Assembly (NCBI GenBank): GCA_943737045.1
Contig: CALSFV010000052.1
Span: 186,001 to 250,000, forward strand
DNA: 64,000 nucleotides
Source of the DNA: Parapristionchus giblindavisi
Lineage: Eukaryota; Nematoda; Chromadorea; Rhabditida; Diplogasteridae
Direction of reading: 5' to 3'
In this document: one piece after another, positions 1 through 11,803 of the stretch
Layout: each line of letters opens with the position of its first letter
Position numbering within the stretch: position 1 is the first letter of the stretch
Position numbers and translations under genes: made by a program
The notes under the pieces: model-generated
The model's input: only the letters and a program-made list of their open reading frames with translations
Databases searched by the model: none
Told to the model about the DNA's origin: nothing

Positions 1-1494
1 TTGCTAATACACTATTAGCATCGAATGTGCGTTGATTCCTAAACCACTTTTTTGACTCAAAATTTTGGTTTTTTTCGGACAAATTATCGCTTGTTGTAGA
101 TTGCTGCAAAGATTTCCGACCAGGTATTGTAGCCTAAGCAATTCTGCATTGATTTCACTTAAAACCGGGTTCTTCCCGTTAGACCATCTTGCCGAAATTT
201 TCATTCGAATTTCCGTCATCGATGGTTTCCCGAACAAATGTATTTTCCAAACGTATTTTCCAAACGATTGGTGCGGAATTGTGCTCTACACAAAGTTTCG
301 AGGTGAGACCAGTAAAATGACACAAGAAGCCCATCGCTTGGATCAATTTGAAAATTTTGATTTTCATGACCGGGGGGTCATGGTCTGAAAATTTCAAAAT
401 TTCTCAAGTTTGAAATGTTTTCATTTATGTGGCTTATTGTGAAGTACTAATGATGTGAATAATATTCAACCAATGCTCAATGGCTGATCTATATTTTCAA
501 CCATTTTTCGAAAATTTTCTTTCTAAATTAATGCGATAAATCAGAATTGTGTTTGAATAAGTTTCCAACTTGCTTTCTGTAACATTCTGTCATAGTACTT
601 TGCAATGTACATTATCAATATGAAAATCGTTTATTTTCGAAAATTCATAAAATTCAATTTGAGTGCCTACTTTCACGTCAAATTGCTAAAATATTGCAGT
701 TTTTCGACTCGAATGCTGCGACAATGAGCAAATGACAATGACAATGTGAAGTTTCATGATGAGTGAAACATAGTAGAACTGGAATCCCGTCATTCGGCTC
801 ACTTTTGAAAAATCGATTTCCATGACCCCGGGGTCATGGCAAAAAAAAAATGAATTTTCGAAATTGAACGATTTTCATATTGATTATGTACATTGTAAAG
901 TACTATGACAGAATGTTACAGAAAGTAAGTTGGAAACTGATTCAAGCACAATGCTGATTTTTCGCACGCAATCAGAATGAAAATTTTCGAAAAAATGGTA
1001 GAAAGGAGAGATCAGCCATTGAGCATTGGTTGAATATTATTCACATCATTAGTACTTCACAATAAGCCACATAAATGAAAACATTTCAAACTTGAGAAAT
1101 TTTGAAATTTTCGGACCATGACCCCCGGGTCATGAAAATCGAAATTTTCAAATTGATCCAAGTGATGGGCTTCTTGTGTCATTTTACTGGTCTCACCTCG
1201 AAACTTTGTGTAGAGCACAATTCCGCACCAATAGTTTGGAAAACTAGGTTGGAAAATACATTTGTTCGGGAAAACCATGACGGAAATTCGAATGAAAATT
1301 TCGGCAAGATGGTCTAACGGGAAGAACCCGGTTTTAAGTGAAATCAATGCAGAATTGCTTAGGCTACAATACCTGGTCGGAAATCTTTGCAGCAATCTAC
1401 AACAAGCGATAATTTGTCCGAAAAAACCAAAATTTTGAGTCAAAAAAGTGGTTTAGGAATCAACGCACATTCGATGCTAATAGTGTATTAGCAA
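1..1494. mobile_element. Foldback element FB1, about 1.5 kb
   Basis: The first bases (TTGCTAATACACTATTAGCA) recur as reverse complement at the right end, and long arms of about 640 bp (roughly 1-650 and 860-1494) pair throughout, leaving a loop of about 200 bp. Each arm contains a short palindrome of the type CATGACCCC-GGGGTCATG (near 366, 821 and 1117). The left end coincides with the window edge, so the element may extend further left. Reading frames of 70-130 codons in the arms are mirror images of each other and look non-coding. No transposase is visible, so this is a non-autonomous foldback. Confidence 0.85.
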
Positions 1495-1942
1495 CCTCTG
1501 TGTGCCCTAGACGCATCGCAAATGATATTTAGACTTCATCTCAACAATTTGAAAATTTATGATTTTTTAACGTTTTTTATTAAAATTATTTTTTTTAATA
1601 GCCTGAGGGCACAAACAGGAAATTTCTGCTGTTCCGTGTAATAAGGGCCGGTGACACACCTAACACCCAAGTATGGACCCCCAGTTCCCATTGCTAGCGC
1701 ACGTGTCCGGGGGGTGGTCGAGTCTTAACGGCCATCTCTCTTAATATATTACCGAAACGTCAGATCACCGAGTGGATGGCACCATCGATTCTATTCTTGA
1801 TTTTTACGATTTTGGTTGAGCTTGTGTCTTGTATGCGTTCGGGAACAAATTTACTATATACTTATTAAATAAAAAAATTATTATATTATAATTTATAAAT
1901 TATAATTAAATAATTAACAAATACAACTAATGTCCATTGCAG
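1495..1942. other. Region before first visible kinase exon; no gene recognised
   Basis: AT-rich sequence between the foldback and the first recognisable kinase exon. I see no convincing exon for the missing kinase N-lobe here. It probably is intron of the TESK-like gene, with the foldback inserted in that intron or upstream. Confidence 0.4.
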
Positions 1943-4900
1943 GTGTGCCTCCCATGGCGTCGTCGTCTCTCGTACGCTATGGACATTGCACGAGGCATGG
2001 CACACATCCACTCCCAACGGGTCATACACCGAGATCTCACCAGTATGGTACGGTAATTGGGCTGATATTGATTTATTGATTTATTAAATATTATTTGATC
2101 GATTATCCCCCCTGCTTGCTGAGCGTTGAATATTTTCTCTAGGATAGTGTATCAGTAATATGTATTAGTCGAAACATGATATAGATTCATAGGTCGAATA
2201 GCTAGGTTATAGGTTTTCAAATTTCGGTCAAGTTTTTTCGATTTTTGTGATATTTTGGCTCTAAATCCGGTCAGGCTTGGTACTTTGTCACACACTTTTC
2301 GACCTATGTATAGATTTATTTTATTGATTGATTGGTTACACTTCCAGAATGTTCTCATACAATATGGTGCCCCATCTTCATCTGGTGGAGTACGTGCAGT
2401 CATCGCAGACTTTGGCCTCTCGTGTGACTTTCCGCGTCCCGGAGAGAAGCTCAGTCAGGTATACGGTAGCTTCTGTCATTTATTGATTGATCATTCCGCA
2501 TTTACTTTTCCACTAGAGCTTGTTATCCTTTTATCGTGATTATTCAGTATTGCGATTATACCACTATTTAATTGACAAACTCTTGAAATTATTTATACAG
2601 TACTTGTGATTACGGTATACATCATACATGGGCGGGGTACCTGGAGCTCGATTCCACAGGGGGCATCCGAACGAAAAATGGTTATTTTTGCAGAGGGCCT
2701 TCACTTTTTTAATCAAAAATTTCACCTAAACGTCATTTTTTACAGGGGGGGGGGGGGGGGGGGGCATTCCATAAATTTTCGGAAAGCCCTAATTTTACAG
2801 GGGGCACCCCCAGTCGGCGCCCATGTATGGTATACATATTGCTATGCAGAAATCTTGATTACCGTATCTATGTTGATATACAGTACTCGTGATTACCATA
2901 TCCATATTCAGGTTGGCACGACGTATTTCATGTCTCCCGAGTGTCTCAAGGAGCAGTACTATGATGAGAAGGTGAGTAATGTTATATTAAAAATTAAATA
3001 AATATTTAAATATATAATTAAATAATAAATATTATAATGAATACAGTTCTGATTTTCCTATTTTATGATGAATTGTGACTCTTGAATGTCACCCGTTCAT
3101 TTCTCGTTTCAATCTTTTCGTAACTTTTCTAAATGCCGAAAAGTTTTAATAAAATTCCCTTTAATTGCACACATTGCTTAAATTCAGTCCGATGTCTTCT
3201 CGTTCGGTATCATATTGTGCCAACTCATTGCGCGAATCGATGCCGACCCTGATTACGGTAGGTCATTTCGATGGATTACTGTAGATCACTTTTTATCGAT
3301 CTTTTTTCGTTTGCTTAGAGATGCTGTTAATGGCATATAACATGAGTGGGAAAAAGTGAGGAAACGAAGTTCATGCTTTGATTTTGTAAATGTATTGATT
3401 TATTGATTTCTCAAGGTCTTCATCGCACCGTGGACTTTGGCCTGAACTACGTCCTGTTCACTTCATATTGTCCTCCTGACACACCGATCAACATGTACAC
3501 GCTCGCATTCAGCTGTTGTCTGGTACGGTAGTTTGATGATTATTGATTGATTCATTGAGAAGAACTTATTGATTACTTTGTTTCTATATTTGCAAATCGT
3601 TCACTGAATGATTGATAGCTCATTATTTGACATTCTCTTGACTACAGTGATTTACAATGGAAATATACTGATTACGATGATTATCGATTTATCGATTTCC
3701 TTGATTTATCGATTTCTCTGGTTTATTGATTGATTATTTCTCAGATGGATCCTTCTCAACGTCCTTCCTTCCCACTCATTCTGGAAGAACTACACAAGAT
3801 GAGTGTGAGCGCGGCCATGGCAGCCGAACACCAGACCACCATGGCTAATGGTAATATTGATTTATTGATTTTTCAAAATGGATTATTGATTCTTTCATTG
3901 ATTATGCCATGCCGATCGATAACATACGTGTGCAGGGCTATGTAATGCCTCTCAAATAGTTTTTAATCAGTTTCACTTTCTTGTCACTTTTATGGTATTT
4001 CCAGATATTGTATTGCCTTGATGTGGGGTAAATCACAGCGGATTCAAACTTGGTTGCTTATCAATCAATAATTCGAATTATCAATCAATAATTCTGATTA
4101 TCAATCAATAATTCGAATTATCAATCATAATTCTGATTATCAATCAATAATTCGAATTATCAATCAATAATTCTGATTATCAATCAATAATTCTAATTAT
4201 CAATCAATAATTCTGATTATCAATCAATAATTCTAATTATGGATCGGCATTCTTCCCAGGTTCACCAGACGATCTTTCACCTGGACGTCTGGAGAGATCT
4301 CGATCGGACGCCGCACTACGCAAGCCTCGTGCTGCTCTTCATCAGCGCAAGTTCTCCGCCTACCGTACCACGGTGCGCCCGCTCACCGAAGGTACCTATC
4401 GAGGACTGACTTTTTAATTGCTTGACTAGCAATATACTTGTGATTCTAATCATAATTTTCTCACATTTAGGCGTTGCCGAGTCCTCGTTCCCTGCCATGG
4501 AGGCGGCAGCGCGTGATGCCGCGTGTCTCGAGCGTTTACCATCGGGCGCCAGTGGCGAGCCAGAGTTTTGCCAGCCAATGTCCGCCCCCGGCGTCTCGCG
4601 GCCTTCATTCATCCACGGCACGCCACTGATCACAACTGGAGTGTCTCAGTCCGCTCGAGTGCAATGCTCACCACATAATCCCTTCATGAGTCATGCACGA
4701 TTCAGGTAATTTATTTTATTTGAATTGATTATTTAAATTAAATTAAAATAACAAGTGCTAGAGAGATAGACGGTGATTCCCGGTTTCTGTATCACATGAT
4801 TCCTTGAGAAATCCATATTTCGTTGTTAATTTAGACCTCTCTCGCTTAGATTCCCGAATGTACCATTCGCGCAGACGATATATGTGTGTGTGAACTATTT

Positions 4901-6025
4901 TTATTAAATATGTAATTGCTATTAATATTGATTTATTTCAGATCAGCCCGTAAGATCGTGCCTCCGCGAGAGGAAGAGCGAGATCGACGACAGAGTGAGC
5001 GGAATAGAGAGGATGAAGATGAGGAAGAGAATGAGTGTGATGGAGGAAGGAGGAGGAGGCTATGGTAAGTGGGGATTACTGTAGTACTGTAGTACTGTAC
5101 TGGTTACGGTAGAATTAAAAATAGCTTAATAGGCCGTTGTTTTTTACTTTCCAATATCAATTTCAATTGTTGATGTTTCTATCGATAACTAGCCTTGATT
5201 ATTGATTGATTGGCCAATATTGATTGATTCTCTTACAGTCGTCTACTTCGTCGTTGTTCATCTCTGCCCTCTGAGATGGATTCGCCCTCACTGGATTGGC
5301 CAGATTCTTCTGATGAATACGACGATGACTATGATGACGTCAACGATGCCATCTGCGAGCACTCGATGACCAATGGAGCTGGTGCGATACCCATGGCATT
5401 CAGGGACTATGATCAGGTAATGGGTGATTTTTGATCTTTTGATCTCTGTATCTCCAATGTTTGCAATTATCAATCAATCGATCTATAAATGATTGATCTT
5501 TGATCTTTGTTCTTTGATCATAAATGTGTTCTATTTCAGAAGTTTCTTCGTCAATCGAAGCGTTTCTCTCGTCGTTACACGGTCATGGGATCGTCGGCAG
5601 CCACTGCCGCTTCTTCCATAACCGCCATCAGTCCTTGCGCAGTTGGAGTGTCGACGGTGACGTCAGTCTCGATGAGCGCCCTTTCGACGTGTGCTATGAC
5701 GACGATTCCGAATCCGCTCACTACACCGCGCACAACCGGTGTACTGTCGCCGGATACGGTATCGTGTTCGTCGGCGTCATCACCATCGTACAGTCCGGCG
5801 ACGGGAGATCGTCTCAACAACAACAACACCGCTAAGACGCCTACGATGGCGCCAGAGGACACCACGGAGGCGCCAATGTCCACATCGCTCAAGTACTCGT
5901 CGTGGCCCAAACGACGAGAGTCGCGCATCGTGCGCCAAGAGGACGCGTCGTACGCGTCGGGTATCTGTCGAAGCCGCAACGCGACCGCGTCGCGAGCCGG
6001 ACGTGGCGCGTGCGCGATACTGTAG
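1943..6025 (+). CDS. TESK/LIMK-family protein kinase, 3' 11 exons
   Basis: Exons, all with GT-AG introns and compatible phases: 1943-2047, 2348-2458, 2912-2971, 3188-3257, 3416-3522, 3745-3850, 4260-4391, 4471-4705, 4942-5064, 5239-5416, 5540-6025 (1713 nt, stop included). The catalytic C-lobe is clear: HRDLTS catalytic loop, DFGLS magnesium loop, TTYFMSPE at the APE position, DVFSFGIIL in helix F, then ADPDYG and DPSQRPSF. HRDLTS and the ADPDY block are characteristic of testis-specific kinases TESK1/2, which phosphorylate cofilin in animals and regulate actin. The residue after HRDLTS is Met where TESKs have Lys; the following Asn is kept. After the kinase comes a long low-complexity tail: acidic stretches (EDEDEEE, DEYDDDYDD), a basic RRRR patch and a Ser/Thr-rich end. 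The glycine loop and VAIK lysine are not in the window, so the start is unknown. Function is inferred from the family. Confidence 0.88.
2743..2766. repeat. Poly-G tract of about 20 in kinase intron 2
   Basis: An uninterrupted run of about 20 guanines in the intron 2459-2911, within sequence having several ACAGGGGG words, which looks like a decayed dispersed repeat rather than coding DNA. It could be misread in length by any sequencing method. Confidence 0.8.
4063..4239. repeat. 20-bp tandem repeat in kinase intron 7
   Basis: About nine head-to-tail copies of a 20-bp unit close to TATCAATCAATAATTCGAAT or its TTCTGAT variant, lying inside the intron 3851-4259. The TGATT word recurs in many introns here. 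Confidence 0.85.
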
Positions 6026-7520
6026 CCATTATTGATTCTCCCCACTGTACTGTAAATAATGTAGTTAGAGTTTCTCCACGTGTGATGTATATCTATAGCG
6101 TATATTTTTTTTCGCTCTCTTGTTCCTGTTTGGCGGTATGTTTAATGTATTATTGTGTTGATAATTGCTGTGTGTGAGTCTAGAATATTCCATTGATTCA
6201 TTTCATCTTGTTGTCCTCTGCCCATTCCTTTTTTCCCGAATGCCTTGTCCCAACCTTGCTCTATCTCTCTCCATTTCTTTCGTTCCTTGTTGGCCTACTA
6301 TGACTGATTTTATGCATATATGTAATTTTATTATATTAACTAGAATTCAATGCTCATCCTCTTTCAATTATCTCTCCACCTATGACACTGAATTGACCCT
6401 ACACTCAATATTTCCTTGACTTTACTGTAATCGATCGAGTCTTTCCCCCGTATTTATCCCTTGTTCTGGCTACTTTTCCTCATTTCGATCATTCCTTCAT
6501 CTTTTATCATTGTTTCACTCACCCTATTCCTGTTTATGTCTCACTCCGTTTGCGTCTATTCTGCTAATCTCTGATCTAGAAGCTCCAAATTTTCTGGCTC
6601 CTCTTCTCGAAAAGTCCCGGGTGGAATGAATCCTGCTCATTTGTACTGTAGCGTGCACCTATCGATTAGTTGCTCCTCCTCATTATTGATTAATCATCTT
6701 ACCGTAACCCGCCACTATCATTACCCTTGTCTCATCAATCAATCGAATCTCATCTGTGTTTTTCCCTCTCCACTGTGAATCGGGCCCATATACCTACCGT
6801 ACCCTTACCCTACCGTACCTTTTACTGCACTCATCCATAACTACTGTAGATATATAGGTGTGTTTTTTTCTCGTTAATTCTGCCTTGTCAGATATGCTTA
6901 CATTATTCGATGAATCCCCATTATCCACTGTATATTGTGTGAGTGTGTGTGTGTGTGCGGATTACGGTAGTCGACGTTTCCCATACAATCAATCAATCGA
7001 TAACTGTTGCTTTAGTTCACCAGAGACTGCATATATATCACATGTACTATTCTTGTATCGAAGAATTATCTATTAATGTCTCATTTCTCCCCTTAATCTA
7101 ATCTCGTTTTATCTGATGCCCTCACTCACCACCTTTTTACCTTTCTGAATTACATGCCCCGCCCCCTTGACCACGCCCCTGTTTAACTCACTTAAAACGA
7201 CGGATAAATGCGAATTGGTAAATTATTTTCGATGCTCTGATAGATAAATGCGGTATCGCTGTAGCGAATTTGTGTTGATTGTTATACAATGCAATACAAT
7301 AATAATATTAATAATAATCCAACGTTAATAAAAATATTATTACAATAATAATATAATATAAATATATCTTTAAAGCGACAATACAAAATTCGACAAATGC
7401 TCTTATATATTCTCTGGATTCTATAAAAATTAACCATATTCTGCAGTAGGCCGTTCTATATTTCCGTGCTATTTTTCTGGATTGCTCTGATGAAAGATGT
7501 AGAAAGAAAAAAAGCTAAAA
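6026..7520. other. 3' flank of kinase gene (UTR and spacer)
   Basis: Non-coding, pyrimidine-rich, with many TACCGTA/TACTGTAG words. The whole stretch is repeated at 15634-17115 and, inverted, at 24810-26293, which is why it appears to hold the same reading frames three times. No gene seen. A site near 7515-7525 is the unoccupied counterpart of the FB3 insertion at 17119. Confidence 0.7.
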
Positions 7521-8512
7521 AGAGTACATAGTTTCAAGCATGTTAGTATTGTACTTGGTTAGGCCATAGATAAACGAAGAGTTGGATCATATTACTTTAT
7601 CGGTCAGACGAGTTTTTTTAGCTTCAAGCGTGCACAATATCGATTAAATCATTTGAACAATGTCTCTGTGTCTCCTACCAAGTCTCCTTGTAAAATGCAT
7701 ATAATATTGATTCCAAGATGGGAAGTGGTTCCCACTCTGTGTTGTTGATGGACATCGGTGTCCACGCCCGCGCGGTTAAATAGGCGGAGTCAGAATCACT
7801 ATATTAAGAGGGTTAATCTGAAGGAGGCGGAACCAAGAATCGGTATGTAAGAACGGGAGTGTTGGAGTATATCAAGAAGCATCATTTGTCGTCCTTTGTC
7901 TGTCTCTCAAGTCCAGCTGCTGTCTGTGTGTGGTAAATGCACGTTAGTTCAGCCTCTGGAATAGCTGGGCAACAATGAACCACATCTGGAAGAAGTTCCA
8001 GAAAAATGATTGAATATAAAGAGGGCGCGGCGGATGCCAGACGGGTTTGGTGGGATGCATTAGAGAAGACGTGCGTGCGCGATGGCATCCAATGATTCTC
8101 TCTGTCGCACTCTCCGCCGCGCAACCAAACCTGTCTGAGGTGCGCCGCTCTGACTAATGAATTATGGTCTGTTTATTGTGAAACACGCCAAAGCGCACAC
8201 CACAGTGTTGGTAAAGTCGCCTCGGCATCTCTGTTGCCACGCTATTCCCATCTCTTTCGCATTTTGAACTAACGTGAATGAAGCAATCTTGTACCCACTC
8301 CCCATACCCGAATTCTTAAACCGATTCGATGACAACGAGACAGGCCTCCATAAAACCATAATTATTATGTAACTGTTCTCTAGATGGTCGATTCGATGGA
8401 AATAAAGAAAGATAATAAATATTGTCTCATGTGATATTCAATAGAACCCTTTGCGATAATCAATAATAGATAATCAATATCATGAATAGTCAATGTTCTG
8501 TCACGCATAATA
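7521..8512. repeat. Block shared with 18621-19250 (and inverted 22678-23306)
   Basis: Direct paralogue of 18621-19250, interrupted by the element at 7940-8276, which the other copy lacks. No gene recognised; the short reading frames do not resemble proteins. Confidence 0.75.
7940..8276. mobile_element. 337-bp inverted-repeat element, TIR CACGTTAGTTCA, AATG duplication
   Basis: Compared with the paralogous site near 19022 (GGTAAATGAAAAATATTG), this copy has 337 extra bases starting CACGTTAGTTCA and ending TGAACTAACGTG, with AATG on both sides (7936-7939 and 8277-8280). The four-base target duplication and 12-bp terminal inverted repeats define a small non-autonomous DNA transposon. Its inside resembles, in opposite orientation, part of 34465-34680. 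Confidence 0.88.
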
Positions 8513-8514
8513 CT

Positions 8515-8648
8515 ACACACAGAGAAATAAGTGTTATCCTCGGAGCATAAGACCTAAAAAGTGTTGTCTTTAACACGAGCTCAAAAGTGTTAAATATAAC
8601 ACTTCTCAGGTCTTATGCTCCGTGGATAACACTTATTTCTGTGTGTGT
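8515..8648. mobile_element. 134-bp hairpin MITE, first copy
   Basis: Near-perfect palindrome centred on GAGCTC: ACACACAGAGAAATAAGTG at the left end is mirrored by CACTTATTTCTGTGTGTGT at the right. An almost identical copy is at 19255-19388. Single terminal-like pieces (ACAGAGAAATAAGTGTTAT) occur near 12285, 21019 and 29266. Confidence 0.85.
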
Positions 8649-8879
8649 GGCATACTGTATTCATATACTGTATTGTATTGTATTCTGCCGCTCTGTCTGC
8701 GGTTGGAATAATCTTTCCGTTCCACTCTCGCATATTTCATCAACAGACAAGGATCAACAGTCGAATCCCCTCCTAGAAGGCTTTCGAATGCCTGGAGGTG
8801 TACTTCCAACTGTCAAGCAGGAATAATGGACGATAGCGGAACGTTTTCGTGGATTTTCTACTCCAATCAACAAGTTCAA

Positions 8880-8976
8880 GCACAGGTAGCTTAATGGTAG
8901 AGCAATGCCCCGGATAGGCAGAGGTCGTGGGTTCGACTCCCTCCTTGTGCCAATCATTTGCCAACCTGTATCAAAT
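8880..8976 (+). mobile_element. tRNA-derived SINE-like insertion with 9-bp target duplication
   Basis: About 96 bp beginning with a tRNA-like fold: 7-bp acceptor pairing (GCACAGG with CTTGTGC), D-arm containing the A box TAGCTTAATGG, and T-arm with the B box GGGTTCGACTCC. The T stem has a T-T mismatch and the anticodon loop lacks the invariant U33, so a working tRNA is unlikely. AAGTTCAAG flanks it on both sides (8872-8880, 8977-8985), and the paralogous locus at 19638-19646 has a single AAGTTCAAG with nothing inserted. The tail is short (CAAAT). This is a very short SINE or a retroposed tRNA. Confidence 0.8.
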
Positions 8977-9031
8977 AAGTTCAAGTTCGATCGTTTTCTT
9001 GAATGGAGAAAATATCTCTCAGAGACATAAG

Positions 9032-10934
9032 AGAGACTATCTGGCTCAAGTGACATTCTCTTGGCACTTGGCCAAAAAGTGATAGTAACCGATCGGGTCC
9101 AAATCGTGCACAGTTGTAGTATGGGGTGACATAAGCTCGCAGGCGGAGTTTGGGTTCGTCATATCTACACCCTCGCTAAATAACGTAAGTTCGACAAAGT
9201 GGCATCAAAATTTCAAATTTTACGGATTCGTTCGATATGTATATTCAATGATGGGCAATATTATGCAGGTAAAATCCCCCAAGTATCATCCCGATCCAAA
9301 ACCTTGAGACCCAGAAAAAATTTAAAAAACACATAAAAATTTTTTGTTTTATTTTTCCTACAATTGCCTCTCGGTGAGGGACTTTTTTTATTCCTTCAAT
9401 TTGACGAGTATTCATTAGTGTAACTACTATACGAAAATGAACTAAAACAAATGGGTGGAATGTTGCCTTCTTCCCGAAAAACCACGACTAATTTGCCTTT
9501 TTTATCGCGAACTGAGCCGATTAAGCGTGTGCCTCTACCGTAATCCAATTCGGAAATTCAAAATTCGCCAATCATTGTATTTTTTTAGCATTCCATTTAA
9601 TTTACCTGTCAAAAAAGACCGATAAAAAATCGGTTAAACAGTAAAAACAGTAAAACTCTTAAAACCTCGGTATAATCGCGAAAAAAATGCAAAAAAAATT
9701 TCTGCGAAGCTTGCTACTCTTTCCATCGGAACTGCGACACCGTGGCTGTCTCTATAGGTGAATGACAAACGGCTAATTTGTTTTTACGTTGACCTCAGAT
9801 ATAAAAAAATATTTTGATTTCTTTTATTGTGTTGATAGGTTTAATAAGAGTAATTTATGGGGAGAATTACTGTTTATTGAGACATAAAATCACATTCGGA
9901 TACGGAAAACTTCTTGACATATTAAACATAACATTACCAAAAATACGCAGAATATCTATAATAGTTTAAATTTCGGTAATTACCGTTGAGAAAACGTAGA
10001 ATTTTACGAACGGTCAGAGACAGTTAAAACCGGTAAAAAGTGGATAACCGGTAAGGAAAATATTTCCGCCCAACCCCTCAATAAACAGTAATTCTCCTCA
10101 TAAATTACTCTTATTAAACTTATCAACACAATAAAAGAAATCAAAATATTTTTTTATATCTGAGGTCAACGTAAAAACAAATTAGCCGTTTGTCATTCAC
10201 CTATAGAGACAGCTACGGTGTCGCAATTCTGATGGAAAGAGTAGCAAGCTTCGCAGAAATTTTTTTGCATTTTTTTCGCGATTATACCGAGGTTTTAAGA
10301 GTTTTACTGTTTTTACTGTTTAACCGATTTTTATCGGTCTTTTTTTGACAGGTAAATTAAATGGAATGCTAAAAAAATACAATGATTGGCGAATTTTGAA
10401 TTTCCGAATTGGATTACGGTAGAGGCACACGCTTAATCGGCTCAGTTCGCGATAAAAAAGGCAAATTAGTCGTGGTTTTTCGGGAAGAAGGCAACATTCC
10501 ACCCATTTGTTTTAGTTCATTTTCGTATAGTAGTTACACTATTGAATACTCGTCAAATTGAAGGAATAAAAAAAGTCCCTCACCGAGAGGCAATTGTAGG
10601 AAAAATAAAACAAAAATGTTTTATGTGTTTTTTAAATTTTTCTGGGTCTAAAGGTTTTGGATCGGGATGATACTTGGGGGATTTTACCTGCATAATATTG
10701 CCCATCATTGTATATACATATCGAACGAATCCGTAAACTTTGAAATTTTGATGCCACTTTGTCGAACTTACGTTATTTAGCGAGGGTGTAGATATGACGA
10801 ACCCAAACTCCGCCTGCGAGCTTATGTCACTCCATACTACAACTGTGCACGATTTGGGCCCGATCGGTTACTATCACTTTTTGGCCAAGTGCCAAGCCAT
10901 AAGCAAAATATGTTCACTGAGTCAGATAGTCTCT
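9032..10934. mobile_element. Foldback element FB2, 1.9 kb, CATAAG duplication
   Basis: Termini AGAGACTATCTGGCTCA and its mirror TGAGTCAGATAGTCTCT; arms of about 900 bp pair almost completely around a centre near 9980. CATAAG stands immediately outside both ends (9026-9031, 10935-10940), and the paralogous site at 19687-19692 has one CATAAG and no insertion. No transposase reading frame. Confidence 0.9.
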
Positions 10935-11204
10935 CATAAGAATAAGAACTTGCAAGCAAATTCCTTCTACCCCTAACTTACTGTTCTGCACTTACTGCTT
11001 TAGTTACTTTAGTTGCTGCACTTATTGTTAGTTAGTGCTGATAAGATAAACGTATTGTATACTATATTCATCACAACCATAAATTTGTATAATATTCAGG
11101 TGAATAAATATATTTATTCAGGTGAATAAATATAATACGAAATTATACACAGCATTGAAGTCCACATTACTCCTTGCAGCATAAATTTTTGGCACCTGAT
11201 TTGT

Positions 11205-11803
11205 TTAAGAAATGAAGTTGCTTTGTGTAAACAAGGACGACAAACCAATCATGCAGTTGAATCCGAAGCTTCTAAATAGCGATCCCATGAAAATCCTGCC
11301 CTCTTCAGTTGAGGGCCAGAAGAATGGAGCTCCTGAATACATTATAACATTAACGGAATAATTTTCACTGCATTACTCCGGGCATAATGGAATTTATACA
11401 CAGGATATTCAGGGTCGGTATTGCAGGAACCTTTGCAAATAGGTGATGAACCGAACCATTTGCATTTCTAAAAGAACTCAACTCTGATTAAACTTTCACA
11501 CTTTATTTTGTTCGTGAGAGTGTTCGTCGAGAGCGGGTAATATCAAGAGTTCGGTTCAAAATATTGCGAAACGATGAAATGACTACGTTTTCGTTAGACT
11601 GTCCCAGCTCTGACAGTGAGTAAGCTCTGATTTTTTTTTAGAACAAATAAAGAAGGAATTTTTTTATAGTAGTCAATACATACGGTAAAGTTGACTGGGC
11701 CAATGAGATCCCTTAAATATTCGTACTGCTTATCGGAAAAGGTATGGCGAGTGAGAGCTTGCAATATCAAGGACATAAAAACGAAGGCGAGAAGGAATCG
11801 CAT
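11205..11803 (-). pseudogene. Small secreted Cys-rich protein, copy B (frameshifted 3' end)
   Basis: Three exons on the minus strand: 11803-11684, 11467-11377, 11332-11205. Signal peptide begins MRFLLAFVFMSLILQALTRH. Exon 2 gives KCKWFGSSPICKGSC. In exon 3 a one-base deletion relative to the intact copies brings a stop after TQSNFIS, so the conserved C-terminal Cys-Cys end is lost. Same lesion as copies A and D, so it predates the duplication of the unit. A shortened product cannot be excluded. Confidence 0.75.

Noticed and set aside
6165..7076. Several small proteins downstream of the kinase gene
   Set aside because: Pyrimidine-rich 3' flank; frames are not conserved between the three copies beyond overall DNA identity.
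8880..8952. A functional tRNA gene
   Set aside because: A and B boxes are good, but the anticodon loop lacks U33, the T stem has a mismatch, and the whole piece is a recent insertion with target duplications.
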